Shown here piece by piece: positions 8,930 to 19,215 of a stretch of DNA of 64,000 nt. Both the position numbers and the translations under genes were made by a program. The notes below the pieces were generated by a model. The model had not been told where the DNA came from and did no database searches. It saw only the letters and a program-made list of their open reading frames with translations. This DNA is from an uncultured Propionibacteriaceae bacterium. GTDB taxonomy: Bacteria; Actinomycetota; Actinomycetes; Propionibacteriales; Propionibacteriaceae. The stretch lies in assembly GCA_937965785.1 (NCBI GenBank), contig CALCKT010000011.1, positions 62,001 to 126,000 of the forward strand, in the 5' to 3' direction. Numbering within the stretch: position 1 is the first letter of the stretch; each line of letters starts with the position of its first letter.

Positions 8930-9085
8930 CTGCGGTCTTCGGACTCCGGATCTTCCTCGCCTGTGGCCTTCCCGGGTTTCCCCAGTGGCGTGAGTCGCAG
9001 GTTTGTCACCGTCACCGCTGCGCGTCAGTCCCGGATTCGCACCGGGTTCCCATGCCCTCTACGGGCCAGCCTCAAGGCGGAGGGT
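8930..9085 (-). promoter_or_regulatory. Cobalamin (AdoCbl) riboswitch
   Basis: On the minus strand the leader of btuC contains the conserved cobalamin riboswitch blocks in order: GGGAA-CCGGTG-AATCCGG at about 9055-9028, ACTG and a GCGCAGCGGTGA block at about 9027-9010, the B12 box CGCCACTGGGGAAACCCGGG at about 8989-8970, then AAGGC, GCGAGGAAGA, CCGGAGTCCG and GAAGACC ending near 8934. A short hairpin, GAGCC paired with GGCTC (about 8893-8911), follows just before the start codon and may be the expression platform. Binding of a corrinoid would repress btuCDF. Confidence 0.93.
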
Positions 9086-9138
9086 ATCAGTTGAAGGACG
9101 AATCTGCCGCATCGGCGGCATCCCCGTCCACGGAACCC

Positions 9139-10032
9139 TCAGACGTCGAGGCCCGCGAACAGGTCGTCGGCGGGACCGTCGCCGGGGAAGGGAACCCCCG
9201 CGGCCAGTCGGTAGGCCTCGCCCGCGCCCTCGACGGTGCGCATGAAACGGAACATCTTCCACAGCGGGTGTTCCGGATCCACTTGGCTGCGGTGGGCCTC
9301 CAGGGCGGCCTGGCACAGGTCGGCGCGACTCGCGTAGGGAATCACCGCCGCGATGTGACGCGGGTCGATGGCGAAGCGGCGGCGCATGGCCTCCTCGTCC
9401 ACGCCCTCGGGCAACGGCAGACCCAGCTCGCGGGCCTTCTCCGCGGCCCGGAGCCACGCCTGCGGATTGTGGCTGATCCACAGCACCCGGCTCACCTGCC
9501 ACGACTCTCCCAGGTCCGGCCGGTACGACGACACCCCCGCCAGCAGCGTGGCGTACATGGTGACGCGGTGCGCCTGGATGTGGTCGGGGTGGCCGTAGTT
9601 GCCGTTCTGGTCGTAGGTGGCGACCACCTGGGGCCGGCGGTCGCGGATCAGGGTGACGAGATGGTTGGAGGCCTCCAGCAGGTCGGCGGCCCAGAACGCG
9701 CCGTCGGGCAGCTCGTCGCGGGGAATCGCGCGGCCCTCGTCGTCGGTGGTCATGCCGGAGTCGTGGTACCTGCCCATGCCGCCCAGCCACACGTGGTCGG
9801 TGACGCCGACGATCTCGAGCGCCCTGTTCAGCTCGTCGATGCGGTGCGCGCCCAGCTCGGAGGGGCTGTAGTGCTCCCACTCGGGCACCAGGATCTCGCC
9901 CAGCTCACCCAGGGTGCAGGTGACCAGCGTCACCTGGGCGCCCTCGTCGACGTAACGCGACATGGTGGCGGGCGACTGCGACGACTCGTCATCGGGGTGG
10001 GCGTGGACGAACATCAAACGGCGATCAGACAC
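9139..10032 (-). CDS. mshB: N-acetyl-glucosaminyl-inositol deacetylase of mycothiol synthesis
   Basis: A 297-residue LmbE/PIG-L family zinc deacetylase. The zinc motif AHPDDE spans residues 11-16 (His12, Asp15), and the second metal motif GHPDHIQAH lies at 147-155 (His151). Length and the VWLGGMGRYHDSGM segment match MshB rather than the shorter Bca-type enzymes. In mycothiol synthesis it removes the acetyl group from GlcNAc-Ins to give GlcN-Ins in the cytoplasm. The GTG at 10032 gives a normal-length N-terminus (MSDRRLMFVHAHPDD); no strong ribosome site is seen. It lies alone, downstream of unrelated genes. Confidence 0.88.
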   Translation of the reverse strand: MSDRRLMFVHAHPDDESSQSPATMSRYVDEGAQVTLVTCTLGELGEILVPEWEHYSPSELGAHRIDELNRALEIVGVTDHVWLGGMGRYHDSGMTTDDEGRAIPRDELPDGAFWAADLLEASNHLVTLIRDRRPQVVATYDQNGNYGHPDHIQAHRVTMYATLLAGVSSYRPDLGESWQVSRVLWISHNPQAWLRAAEKARELGLPLPEGVDEEAMRRRFAIDPRHIAAVIPYASRADLCQAALEAHRSQVDPEHPLWKMFRFMRTVEGAGEAYRLAAGVPFPGDGPADDLFAGLDV

Positions 10033-10293
10033 GCGGGCAAGGATAGCCCCGGGATGATGCAACAAAAGTGTCCCGGGAAAGTGGTTTCCCGGGAAGCGGC
10101 CAGAAGAACGGGTTCTGGTGAGGCTGCCCCCTGGTCGTCGGCATGGGCTGGGAGAGGCGGGAGGTCTGTCTTGCCCGCTGCTGTGTGCCGGGGCCGAGCA
10201 ACAGGATGACGACGTTGACGAAACACCCGAGGCCAATCGGGCCAAAGGGTTCAGTGAAGACCCTGTGAGTCAGGTCATGGGTATCGAATGGCG

Positions 10294-10971
10294 TCAGGAA
10301 ACCCGCTTCGCCCACCGCCGGGTTGCGGGCTTGCACAACAGGACGAGGTTGCTGATGGCCAGCCCTAGGCCGACCAGCGCGCAGAAGATGATGATCACCA
10401 AACCCGCGGCACTCGAATTCATGTTCCGTATCGACCAGATGATCGACTCAAGGGCCAGCAGCATGATCACCACATAGAAAGCCGTCAGGGTGAGCTGTGC
10501 TATGACGGCGGACAACAGTACCGTGTAACCCTTTCCCTTGAGAAATGTGATTCCGGCCACGAGAAGGGCGATCACGGTGGCGCTGGTCGCCAAGCCCGAG
10601 GGCAACAAAATGGTGATCGATGCCTTCATGGGTCCAGCGGAATCGCCTTCCACTTCGAGGATCTTGGCTACGGTGAAAAGGGTTGCGATCGCTGGAAACA
10701 GTCCCAAGGAACCACTGATGATTCCGAGTACGGCTGCGGTGGTTGCCGGTCCAGGGCGTTTCGGACCTTCGGGCTGGCGATGCGCCCCGTACAGGGGGGG
10801 AACCTGCCGGGATGGTGCCGTGTTCTGGGGCATCGGGGCGTGGAACTGGCTGTGAGGGGTGGGCGACGACTCAGGGCTTGAGTTTTGGGGCGGACCGGGC
10901 TGCTGGAATGGCGGGGCGGCCAGGAAATCGGGACCTGGAGGCCTTGGGTCGGAAGAACCTGCGCAACTCAT
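10294..10971 (-). CDS. Proline-rich N-terminus, four-helix membrane protein (paralogue 3 of 3)
   Basis: A 225-residue protein. Residues 1-75 are rich in Pro, Gln and Ser and look disordered; the rest holds four hydrophobic segments with the block VLGIISGSLG and the block LLVAGITFLKGKGY. The same blocks occur in the genes at 11067-11744 and 11837-12547, so the three are tandem duplicates. The leader AAAGGCT upstream of ATG is also shared. Function unknown; proteins of this layout are common in actinobacteria and are usually annotated only as membrane proteins. This copy has lost the PYGQ repeat seen in the other two. The 261 bases after it up to mshB show no gene. Confidence 0.75.
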   Translation of the reverse strand: MSCAGSSDPRPPGPDFLAAPPFQQPGPPQNSSPESSPTPHSQFHAPMPQNTAPSRQVPPLYGAHRQPEGPKRPGPATTAAVLGIISGSLGLFPAIATLFTVAKILEVEGDSAGPMKASITILLPSGLATSATVIALLVAGITFLKGKGYTVLLSAVIAQLTLTAFYVVIMLLALESIIWSIRNMNSSAAGLVIIIFCALVGLGLAISNLVLLCKPATRRWAKRVS

Positions 10972-11066
10972 TCGCGAGCCTTTCTGAGGGGGTCACATTT
11001 CAGCGCGCACCGTACCGGTTTACAAGTTGTCGTCCTTCAGGTCGGTTTACGGAGTCCAGACCTCGG

Positions 11067-11744
11067 CTATCTTCGCCAGGACCTGGCGGTTGGCGAGAGC
11101 AGCAGGCCGATGATGGAGGCTGCCAGGCCCAGTCCGACGATCACGGCGAACAGGATGAGCCCACTGAAGGCCGATGTCAGCTGTTGGACCCCCCTGTTCG
11201 TGTAATTGTCGAGATCCAGAAGCTGTGGAATCATCAACAGGATCGTCGGGAAGAGCAGGGCCATCGCGGCCTGCGATACGGCGCTGATTAGCAGCACGGC
11301 ACCTCCCTTGCCCTTCAAGAAGGTGATTCCGCTTGTCAGGAGGGCGACGGCGGTGAGGAAGGTGCCGAAAGCCTCGATGTAGGAGAGCACGAGTAGAGCC
11401 GAAGGACCCGGCGAGGCGCCGATAAATGCCACCGCGCCCTGGAAGCTGGATGTGAAAGCGATCGCGAAGAAGCCCATGAAGATACCCATGCCGCCACCGA
11501 CGATTCCCAGCACGGACGCGGCCGTCGCGTTGCCGGGGCGCCTCGGTTTCTGCGGCACCGGGACGTAGACGGGTTCGTAGGGCTGCGGAAACTGTTGACC
11601 GTAGAACTGCCCGTAGGGCTGGGCGTACGACTGCCCGTGCGGTTGGCCCTGGCCCGATGGCACCCCTCCGGGTTGGTGAGGTGCCTGGTTTGGCGGGTAG
11701 CCGGGGCCCGGGAATGCCGGATTGGGCGGATACTGATTGGTCAT
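11067..11744 (-). CDS. Proline/glutamine-rich, four-helix membrane protein (paralogue 2 of 3)
   Basis: A 225-residue protein whose first 70 residues are Pro/Gln/Gly-rich with degenerate YGQ units (SYAQPYGQFYGQQFPQPY), followed by VLGIVGGGMG, a middle helix pair, LLTSGITFLKGKGG and two C-terminal helices. It is clearly paralogous to its two neighbours. Ribosome site AAAGG sits about 10 bases before ATG. The disordered cytoplasmic tail plus four helices suggests a membrane-anchored interaction module, but no enzyme motif is seen and no function can be assigned. Confidence 0.75.
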   Translation of the reverse strand: MTNQYPPNPAFPGPGYPPNQAPHQPGGVPSGQGQPHGQSYAQPYGQFYGQQFPQPYEPVYVPVPQKPRRPGNATAASVLGIVGGGMGIFMGFFAIAFTSSFQGAVAFIGASPGPSALLVLSYIEAFGTFLTAVALLTSGITFLKGKGGAVLLISAVSQAAMALLFPTILLMIPQLLDLDNYTNRGVQQLTSAFSGLILFAVIVGLGLAASIIGLLLSPTARSWRR

Positions 11745-11836
11745 GCGTCTCAGCCTTTCCGCGTCGCTACAGACGTGATTGCGATGACTTCACCTGTTTC
11801 CAACAAAGAAATGAAGTCAAAGTGGATTCGGATCGC

Positions 11837-12547
11837 CTACTTCCTCCACTGCTTTGCCACTGGCGTGAACAGCAGGTAGATGGTGAAACCGGCCATACCC
11901 AAACCGATGACAGGACCAAGGTAGGTGAGCCCGTTTTGGACGGCGTACTTGTTCATCAGGCTGGTGGTCAGGTCGATCAGGGACAGGGCGGCCTGTGCGA
12001 ATGCGCCGTAGAGCAGCACGGGGTATCCCTTGCCCTTGAGGAACATGATGCCTCCCACCAGGAGGGCGACGGCGGCGAGGAACGTGCCGAAGGCGGCAAA
12101 ATAACGGAGAAGGGTGTACAGGCCCTCGTTGACCCCGAGCACGCTGGCCGCGACTTGAATGGCGGAAAGGCCGGCGATGTAGGCGAACCCGAGGATGATT
12201 CCGAGACTTCCGCTGACGATTCCGAGCACGGAGGCCCCGGTGGCGGCGCCGGGACGCTGGGGGCCGTAGGCGCTGTAGGGGCTGAAGGTCGACTGACCGT
12301 AGGGCTGCATGGTCGGTTGACCGTAGGGCTGTGCGGTCGACTGACCGTAGGGCTGCATGGTCGGTTGACCGTAGGGCTGTGCGGTCGGCTGGCCGTAGGG
12401 CTGCGCGGCCGGTTGACCGTAGGGATTGGGTGTCTGCTGACCGTAGGGCTGCGAGGTCGGCTGACTCGACGGATCGTACGGGTTGGGGGATGTTGGTCCC
12501 CCCTGGGGCTGGAAACCAGGTTGCTGAGGTGGATACGGGTCGCTCAT
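11837..12547 (-). CDS. QPYGQ-repeat, four-helix membrane protein (paralogue 1 of 3)
   Basis: A 236-residue protein. Residues about 30-87 contain seven near-perfect eight-residue units of the form QPYGQ-P/S-T-A/M, encoded by a 24-base tandem array. The membrane part repeats the family blocks VLGIVSGSLG and LLVGGIMFLKGKGY. It is divergently transcribed from the glycogen debranching gene, with 145 bases between starts. ATG is preceded by AAAGGCT. Repeat number is likely to vary between strains. Function unknown; the repeat tail resembles those of cytoplasmic scaffolds and of mycobacterial-type proline-rich membrane proteins. Confidence 0.78.
   Translation of the reverse strand: MSDPYPPQQPGFQPQGGPTSPNPYDPSSQPTSQPYGQQTPNPYGQPAAQPYGQPTAQPYGQPTMQPYGQSTAQPYGQPTMQPYGQSTFSPYSAYGPQRPGAATGASVLGIVSGSLGIILGFAYIAGLSAIQVAASVLGVNEGLYTLLRYFAAFGTFLAAVALLVGGIMFLKGKGYPVLLYGAFAQAALSLIDLTTSLMNKYAVQNGLTYLGPVIGLGMAGFTIYLLFTPVAKQWRK
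12288..12455 (-). repeat. 24-base tandem repeat, seven units, coding for QPYGQ-type octapeptides
   Basis: Seven consecutive 24-base units begin at 12288, 12312, 12336, 12360, 12384, 12408 and 12432. Units alternate between two versions in the first four copies (ending in GCATG or GTGCG on the plus strand), which points to duplication of a 48-base double unit. All lie in frame inside the gene at 11837-12547. Confidence 0.9.
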
Positions 12548-12692
12548 ATGCGCAAGCCTTTCTGTGGAAATCCAAGCACAACTGTAGCGGCTTGGGGGTT
12601 AGCCGCGTCCAGAGGCGGGACGGGGGTGCGTGGCCGACCCGATCCGTGGGGGTTTCGGACCTGAGTGTCCGAAACCCTCGGAACCGCGTGTA

Positions 12693-15056
<2,364 letters not shown>

Positions 15057-15081
15057 TCCAACTCCTCTGCCTCCTCCGCAA

Positions 15082-15120
15082 CCGGGTCGGGTGGGTCCTT
15101 CGGGACGCCCGGCCCGGTTT
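15082..15120 (+). terminator. Intrinsic terminator after glgX with UUCG tetraloop
   Basis: A 12-base-pair GC stem (15082-15093 with 15106-15117, two G-U pairs), a two-base bulge, three more pairs (UCC with GGA) and a UUCG tetraloop at 15099-15102, followed by TTT. It starts 26 bases after the glgX stop. Confidence 0.85.
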
Positions 15121-15375
15121 CGTCCCACGGATTGCGGCTGTGGAGGGCGTGCCCTCTGTGAAGTAAATTAACAAGTGTTAGCCAAAGGTCGCGCGGGAAC
15201 GTCATCTCGGAGCTGGGCGAACCGGACTGCGACGACGGGATGGCCCGTGCCGGAACCACATCCACAGGCCAGGAGGATTCCATGCGTCGTGACACCCGAT
15301 CCGCCCTGCTGGACCTCCATCTGGAGCATTTCCGGAGACCCCACTTGGTGGGTGCCTGCCGGGCGAGGGTGAGGA
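15121..15375. other. Intergenic stretch with no recognised gene
   Basis: Between the glgX terminator and the next gene. Short open frames occur on both strands but none has a family signature or a ribosome site. The segment AAGTAAATTAACAAGTGTTAG near 15161-15181 is unusually AT-rich for this genome and could hold a promoter. Nothing else is supported. Confidence 0.4.
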
Positions 15376-15382
15376 GACGGCC

Positions 15383-15814
15383 GTGAGGGTCGTTCGGGGG
15401 TGCCTGTTGGGGGTCGCCGTCTTCCAGATTCTCTCGACGCTGCTCGGGGCGGTCGAGCTGCTGGTCGCGCCGCAGTGGTTCGCCCCGCTGCTCGACGCCA
15501 CGGTTTTCGAGGGCCGGTACGTCCTGGCCGCCCTGCTCCTCGGGGTCGTCGTCGGCGGTTTCCAATGGGCCGCCGCCGTCGTCCAGCTGCGGATGAGGCG
15601 ATGGCTTCCGCTGGGGCATGCGCTCGCCGGGACGGTGATGATCGGGTGGATCGCGGGCGAATGCCTGGTGCTGGACAGATTCATGTGGCCCCACGCGCTG
15701 TGGGGCGGGATGGGCGTCGCGCAGCTGCTGCTGGTACTGGTGCTCCTCGGTGTCCTGCGGCCGTTGCCCGGCTCAACCAGCTTCGGGGAGTTATCCCTCG
15801 CCGACTCCCCGTGA
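15383..15814 (+). CDS. Small four-helix membrane protein
   Basis: A 143-residue hydrophobic protein with four likely membrane segments (about residues 5-25, 45-65, 73-92 and 102-125). GTG 15383 is preceded by GAGGAG with good spacing. No family was recognised; size and layout resemble small DoxX-like or acyltransferase-neighbour membrane proteins, but no motif supports either. Its last 24 bases overlap the converging aldo/keto reductase gene, and its C-terminus (GSTSFGE) is encoded by a partial copy of the dispersed repeat described at 15764. Confidence 0.65.
   Translation: MRVVRGCLLGVAVFQILSTLLGAVELLVAPQWFAPLLDATVFEGRYVLAALLLGVVVGGFQWAAAVVQLRMRRWLPLGHALAGTVMIGWIAGECLVLDRFMWPHALWGGMGVAQLLLVLVLLGVLRPLPGSTSFGELSLADSP
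15764..15789. repeat. Partial copy of dispersed repeat family A inside two converging genes
   Basis: The segment GCCCGGCTCAACCAGCTTCG matches one arm of the larger repeats at 18130, 49199, 56604 and 63957. It lies in the C-terminal codons of the small membrane protein and touches the end of the aldo/keto reductase gene, so the repeat may have extended or altered both termini. Confidence 0.6.
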
Positions 15815-16822
15815 CCGCTGGGCCACGCCGTCGGGGCCGTACGGCCACGGGCCGGTCCGCGGGATGGAGATGGCGGTCAGATCGGCCAGGTGCTCCGGCG
15901 CGAGGGTGAGTGATGCCGCGGCCAGGTTCGCCCGCAGCTGCCCGACGGTGCGGGCTCCGAGGATCGCGGTGGTGATGCCGGGTTGCGCGACCACCCAGGC
16001 CAGTGCGACGTTCGCCGGGGTGGTGTCGTTGTCGGCAGCGACCTGCCGGAGGGCGTCGAGGATCTCCCACGTGCGCTCGTCGCGGGCGATCCGGTCGTAG
16101 GCCTCGATGCCGCGCTGCGGATTCTCGCCCAGTCGGGTGGTGCCCGTCGGAGCGCCGTCGCGGGAGTACTTGCCCGTCAGCCAGCCGCCCGCCAGTGGCG
16201 ACCACGCCATCACGCCCAGTCCCGCGTCGGCAGCCGAGGGCAGCATCTCCCACTCGGCCTCGCGTCGCAGCAGCGAGTACGAGGGCTGCAGCATGACGGG
16301 GCGGCGCAATCCCCGTGCGTCGCAGGCCCGCACGGCCCGCTGAACCTGCCAGCCCAGGTAGTTGGAGATGCCCCCGTAGCCGATCAGGCCGTCACTGACC
16401 GCCCGGTCCAGGAAGTCCATGGTTTCCTCGACCGGGGTGATGGGATCCCAGGAGTGCACGATGTAGAGGTCGATGTGATCGACCCGCAGGCGGCGCAGGC
16501 TTTCGGTGAGCGCGCGACGCAGGTGCCGCCGTGACGCCCCGAACGACCCACCGAGCGCCGACGTGGAGAAACGCCCCTTCGTCGTCAGCACCATCTCCCG
16601 GGTGATCTCCCGTGGCCGGGACCGGAGCCACTCGCCGACGATCTCCTCGGAAACGCCGTCGGCGTAGACATCGGCGGTGTCGATGAAATTGCCGCCCGCC
16701 TCCACATAGGTGTCCAGCATTGCCAAGGATTCCTCGGCCGGGGATTCCGCCCCGAAGGTCATCGTTCCCAGCGCCAGCGTCGAGACCGAAACTCCGCTGC
16801 TGCCCATTCGCCTGCGTTCCAT
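15791..16822 (-). CDS. Aldo/keto reductase
   Basis: A 343-residue (alpha/beta)8 NADPH-dependent oxidoreductase. The AKR tetrad is visible: Asp48 and Tyr53 in FIDTADVYADG, Lys82 in LTTKGRF and His123 in IVHSWD; the C-terminal cofactor motif appears as TTAILGARTVGQLRAN. It reduces an aldehyde or ketone, substrate unknown; closest in look to the broad YajO/Tas-type group. Its 3' end overlaps the converging membrane protein gene. The start is ATG 16822 (MERRRMGSSG). Confidence 0.9.
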   Translation of the reverse strand: MERRRMGSSGVSVSTLALGTMTFGAESPAEESLAMLDTYVEAGGNFIDTADVYADGVSEEIVGEWLRSRPREITREMVLTTKGRFSTSALGGSFGASRRHLRRALTESLRRLRVDHIDLYIVHSWDPITPVEETMDFLDRAVSDGLIGYGGISNYLGWQVQRAVRACDARGLRRPVMLQPSYSLLRREAEWEMLPSAADAGLGVMAWSPLAGGWLTGKYSRDGAPTGTTRLGENPQRGIEAYDRIARDERTWEILDALRQVAADNDTTPANVALAWVVAQPGITTAILGARTVGQLRANLAAASLTLAPEHLADLTAISIPRTGPWPYGPDGVAQRSRGVGEG

Positions 16823-16881
16823 GCCGCCTCTCCTCTCTGGTTTCCGATCCTACGTGGACCAGCCGTGCCTACGGGGTTGCC

Positions 16882-17106
16882 TCAGCTGGATTCCGATTTC
16901 GGGGGGCGGCCCGGGCGGCGAATGGGGGCGGCGTCACCCGGCAGGCGGCCGGCCCGCTTCAGGGCGTCTCGGAGCAGGTACTCGATTTGCGCGTTCACCG
17001 ACCGCAGGTCATCGGCGGCCCAGCGCGCCAGGGCCGTGTGCACGGATGGATCGAGCCGGAGCAGCACCTGTTTGCGCTCCGGCCGATCCGCGGACCTCGG
17101 GGTCAC
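16882..17106 (-). CDS. Ribbon-helix-helix (Arc/HicB-type) DNA-binding protein coupled to an SPFH gene
   Basis: A 74-residue basic protein: RKQVLLRLDPSVHTALARWA is the RHH beta-strand and first helix, followed by DLRSVNAQIEYLLRDAL, the second helix with the usual Asn. The C-terminus is a basic Pro/Arg/Lys tail. GTG 17106 overlaps the SPFH stop as GTGA, so the two are co-translated. Such small RHH proteins next to SPFH genes recur in actinobacteria; whether this one regulates its operon or acts elsewhere is unknown. Many pipelines label it an antitoxin, but no toxin is adjacent. Confidence 0.8.
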   Translation of the reverse strand: MTPRSADRPERKQVLLRLDPSVHTALARWAADDLRSVNAQIEYLLRDALKRAGRLPGDAAPIRRPGRPPKSESS

Positions 17107-18008
17107 TGATACAGCGATCCCGCGTTGACTATGGGTGTCGCCCGCGAGTCGCCGCACAGCACCACCAGGAGGTTGGAGACCATCGCGGCGCGGCGCTCGT
17201 CGTCGAGGACCACGACATCGGCGGCCTCGAGCTGGGTGAGGGCGTCCTGGACCATGGAGACCGCGCCCTCGACGATCTTCTCGCGGGCCGCGATGATGGC
17301 GGCGGCCTGCTGGCGTTGCAGCATCGCCTGCGCGATCTCGGAGGCGTAGGCCAGCGACGAGATCCGGGTCTCGACGACGCGCAGCCCGGCCAGAGCGATC
17401 CGCGCCGCCACCTCGTCGGCCATCTCCTTGGCGATCACCTCGGTGTCGCCGCGCAGCGTGATCGTGGTTTCCTGGTTGTCGTAGGGGTGGCTCATCGCGA
17501 TGTGCCGCAGCGCCGCCTCGGACTGGACACGCACGAAGTCGATGTGGTCCTCGACGGCGTACTTGGCCTGGGCGGTGTCGGCCACCTGCCACACGACGAT
17601 GGCGGCGATGTTGATCGGGTTGCCGTCGGCGTCGTTGACCTTCAACTCGTGGGTCTCGAAGTTGTGGACCTTCACCGAGATCTTCTTCTGGACGACGAAC
17701 GGGACCACGAACCAAAGGCCGGGCTTGCGGACGGTGCCGATGTAGGAGCCGAAGAACTCCAGCACCTTCGCCTCGCCGGGGCTGAGCATGCACAACCCGG
17801 AGGCGAGGACGGCCAGTGCAAGCGCACCGATCCCGATGAGGATCGGCCCCAGGGGCAGGTTCTCGATGGCGGTCTGCTGGACACCCAGGGCGATCAATCC
17901 GACGGCCACGACGATTCCCAACAGGCCGACGGGTCCGGGCATGGTCCAGGCGCGGCGCTCCTGCACGTCGACATCCGGGGTGGAGGGAAGTGGAACGTTG
18001 GTGGTCAT
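17103..18008 (-). CDS. SPFH (band 7/prohibitin-like) membrane protein
   Basis: A 301-residue protein. Two membrane segments lie near residues 25-45 and 53-74; the SPFH domain begins with LSPGEAKVLEFFGSYIGTVR and continues through FVVQKKISVKVHNFETHELK. The region EVIAKEMADEVAARIALAGLRVVETRISS and the downstream AREKIVEGAVSMV helix are typical of flotillin/stomatin-like proteins, which form oligomeric rings on the membrane. It is first in a two-gene operon with an RHH protein. The upstream region holds an AT-rich promoter-like patch near 18030-18050 and then repeat family A. Confidence 0.88.
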   Translation of the reverse strand: MTTNVPLPSTPDVDVQERRAWTMPGPVGLLGIVVAVGLIALGVQQTAIENLPLGPILIGIGALALAVLASGLCMLSPGEAKVLEFFGSYIGTVRKPGLWFVVPFVVQKKISVKVHNFETHELKVNDADGNPINIAAIVVWQVADTAQAKYAVEDHIDFVRVQSEAALRHIAMSHPYDNQETTITLRGDTEVIAKEMADEVAARIALAGLRVVETRISSLAYASEIAQAMLQRQQAAAIIAAREKIVEGAVSMVQDALTQLEAADVVVLDDERRAAMVSNLLVVLCGDSRATPIVNAGSLYQ

Positions 18009-18129
18009 GTCGACTCCTTCTTCGTGATGTCAAAATGATATCAGATTTTTGGGTCGGGTTGAGCACCGGGAAAAATGACCGGGCCGGGCCGCTCGTTCCG
18101 CGGCCCGGCCCAACCGGTTTTGCCCATTT

Positions 18130-18339
18130 GAAGTTGGTTGAGCCGGCCTGCGAGCGTCAGCGAGCAGGCCGTGTCGAAACCTCTTGCGCGTGTCCGAGGA
18201 CTCGTGGTCGGGTGGTTTCGACACGGGCCGCTCCTTCGTTGCGTCCCGGCTCAACCAGCTTCAGAAGAGAAGGGTGCTCGCGTCCCGGCTCAACCAGCTT
18301 CAGGCAGGGGCGCTCACGTCCCGGCTCAACCAGCTTCAG
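18130..18339. repeat. Dispersed repeat family A, inverted pair plus two extra arms
   Basis: Left arm 18130-18181 reads GAAGTTGGTTGAGCCGG, then a GCGAGCG/GCGAGC internal hairpin, then GTGTCGAAACC. After a 32-base spacer the arm returns inverted at 18214-18262 (GGTTTCGACACGGG ... CCGGCTCAACCAGCTTC). Two further inverted arm copies follow at 18276-18303 and 18312-18339. Related copies occur at 15764, 49199, 56604 and 63957. It fills most of the 343-base gap between iolE and the SPFH gene; I see no gene in that gap. Confidence 0.85.
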
Positions 18340-18351
18340 GGGGAGAGGCGT

Positions 18352-19215
18352 TTAGACCGCCAGGGACTTCAGCGCCTCGAAGGACTTGCGGGCGTTGTGG
18401 ATGGGACCCTCACCGGGGGCGGGATCCTCGTCGAGCATGATGTCCTGCTCAAGCACCCAGTAGCCGTCGAAGCCCACCTCGTTCAGCAGGGAGACGATGG
18501 TGGCGAAGTCGACGTCGCCGTCACCGATGGGGGCGAACATCTCGGCCCTGATGCCCTCGCTCCAGGTGAGTTCCCCGGTCAGGAGCTTGTCGGTGAGCTC
18601 CTTGTGGACGTCCTTCGCGTGCACGATCGCGACCCGCTCCGGGTGGCGGCGCACGATGTCCACCGGGTCCGCGCCGCCCGCCATCATGTGTCCCGTGTCG
18701 AGGCACAGCCCGACGCCGGTCTCGTCGAGGATCCGCTCCACCTCGTCGGCGTTCTGGATCATGGTGCCCCAGTGCGGGTGCACGCACGCCGTCACACCGG
18801 CCTCGGCGCACACCTCGGCGATCCGGTCCAGGTTGCGGTACAGCGTCGCCCAGCCCTGCTCGTCGAGGACGGGACGGTCGTCGTAGCCCTCGCGACCCGA
18901 GTCGCAGGCCAGCACCAGCACCGACCCGCCCGCGACGCGGAACGCCTCCAGCTCCGCCTTGACGGCGGGGATCGGGTCGTGGTCGGGGTCGTGCATCACG
19001 GCCAGGAAGAACGCGCCCACCGGGGTCAGGCCGTGCGCCTTCACCGCGGCCGCGCGCGCCTCCGGCTCGACGGGCAGCCAGCCCTGCGGGCCGAACTCCG
19101 TGGCCGTCAACCCCAGTTCCACCATCTCGGAGAGCACCCGGTCGGGGTTCATCTGGAAACCCCAGCCCGGCACCTCACACACGCCCCACGAGATCGGGGC
19201 CCCTGCGATCCTCAT
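18352..19215 (-). CDS. iolE: TIM-barrel isomerase/dehydratase of the inositol locus (IolE/IolH-like)
   Basis: A 287-residue xylose-isomerase-like TIM barrel. N-terminal GAPISWGVCEVPGWG, metal-site segments VHPHWGTMI, CLDTGHMMAGG and VHAKDVHKE, and the late YWVLEQD match inosose dehydratase and the related IolH group. As IolE it would dehydrate scyllo-inosose to the trihydroxycyclohexanedione used by IolD. Its ATG overlaps the iolG stop as ATGA. It is the last gene of a minus-strand operon with iolG and a transaldolase-family gene. IolE versus IolH cannot be settled by eye; the locus needs a dehydratase and has no other candidate in view. Confidence 0.75.
   Translation of the reverse strand: MRIAGAPISWGVCEVPGWGFQMNPDRVLSEMVELGLTATEFGPQGWLPVEPEARAAAVKAHGLTPVGAFFLAVMHDPDHDPIPAVKAELEAFRVAGGSVLVLACDSGREGYDDRPVLDEQGWATLYRNLDRIAEVCAEAGVTACVHPHWGTMIQNADEVERILDETGVGLCLDTGHMMAGGADPVDIVRRHPERVAIVHAKDVHKELTDKLLTGELTWSEGIRAEMFAPIGDGDVDFATIVSLLNEVGFDGYWVLEQDIMLDEDPAPGEGPIHNARKSFEALKSLAV

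Noticed and set aside
10025..10336. Minus-strand 103-codon frame between mshB and the third paralogue
   Set aside because: No ribosome site or family feature, and it overlaps the start of mshB and the end of the neighbouring gene.
15202..15684. Minus-strand 160-codon frame opposite the small membrane protein
   Set aside because: Ser/Pro/Arg-rich shadow composition; the plus-strand gene has a ribosome site and coherent membrane helices.
16882..17106. Antitoxin of a toxin-antitoxin pair
   Set aside because: The small RHH protein looks antitoxin-like, but the only coupled gene is an SPFH membrane protein and no toxin fold is adjacent.
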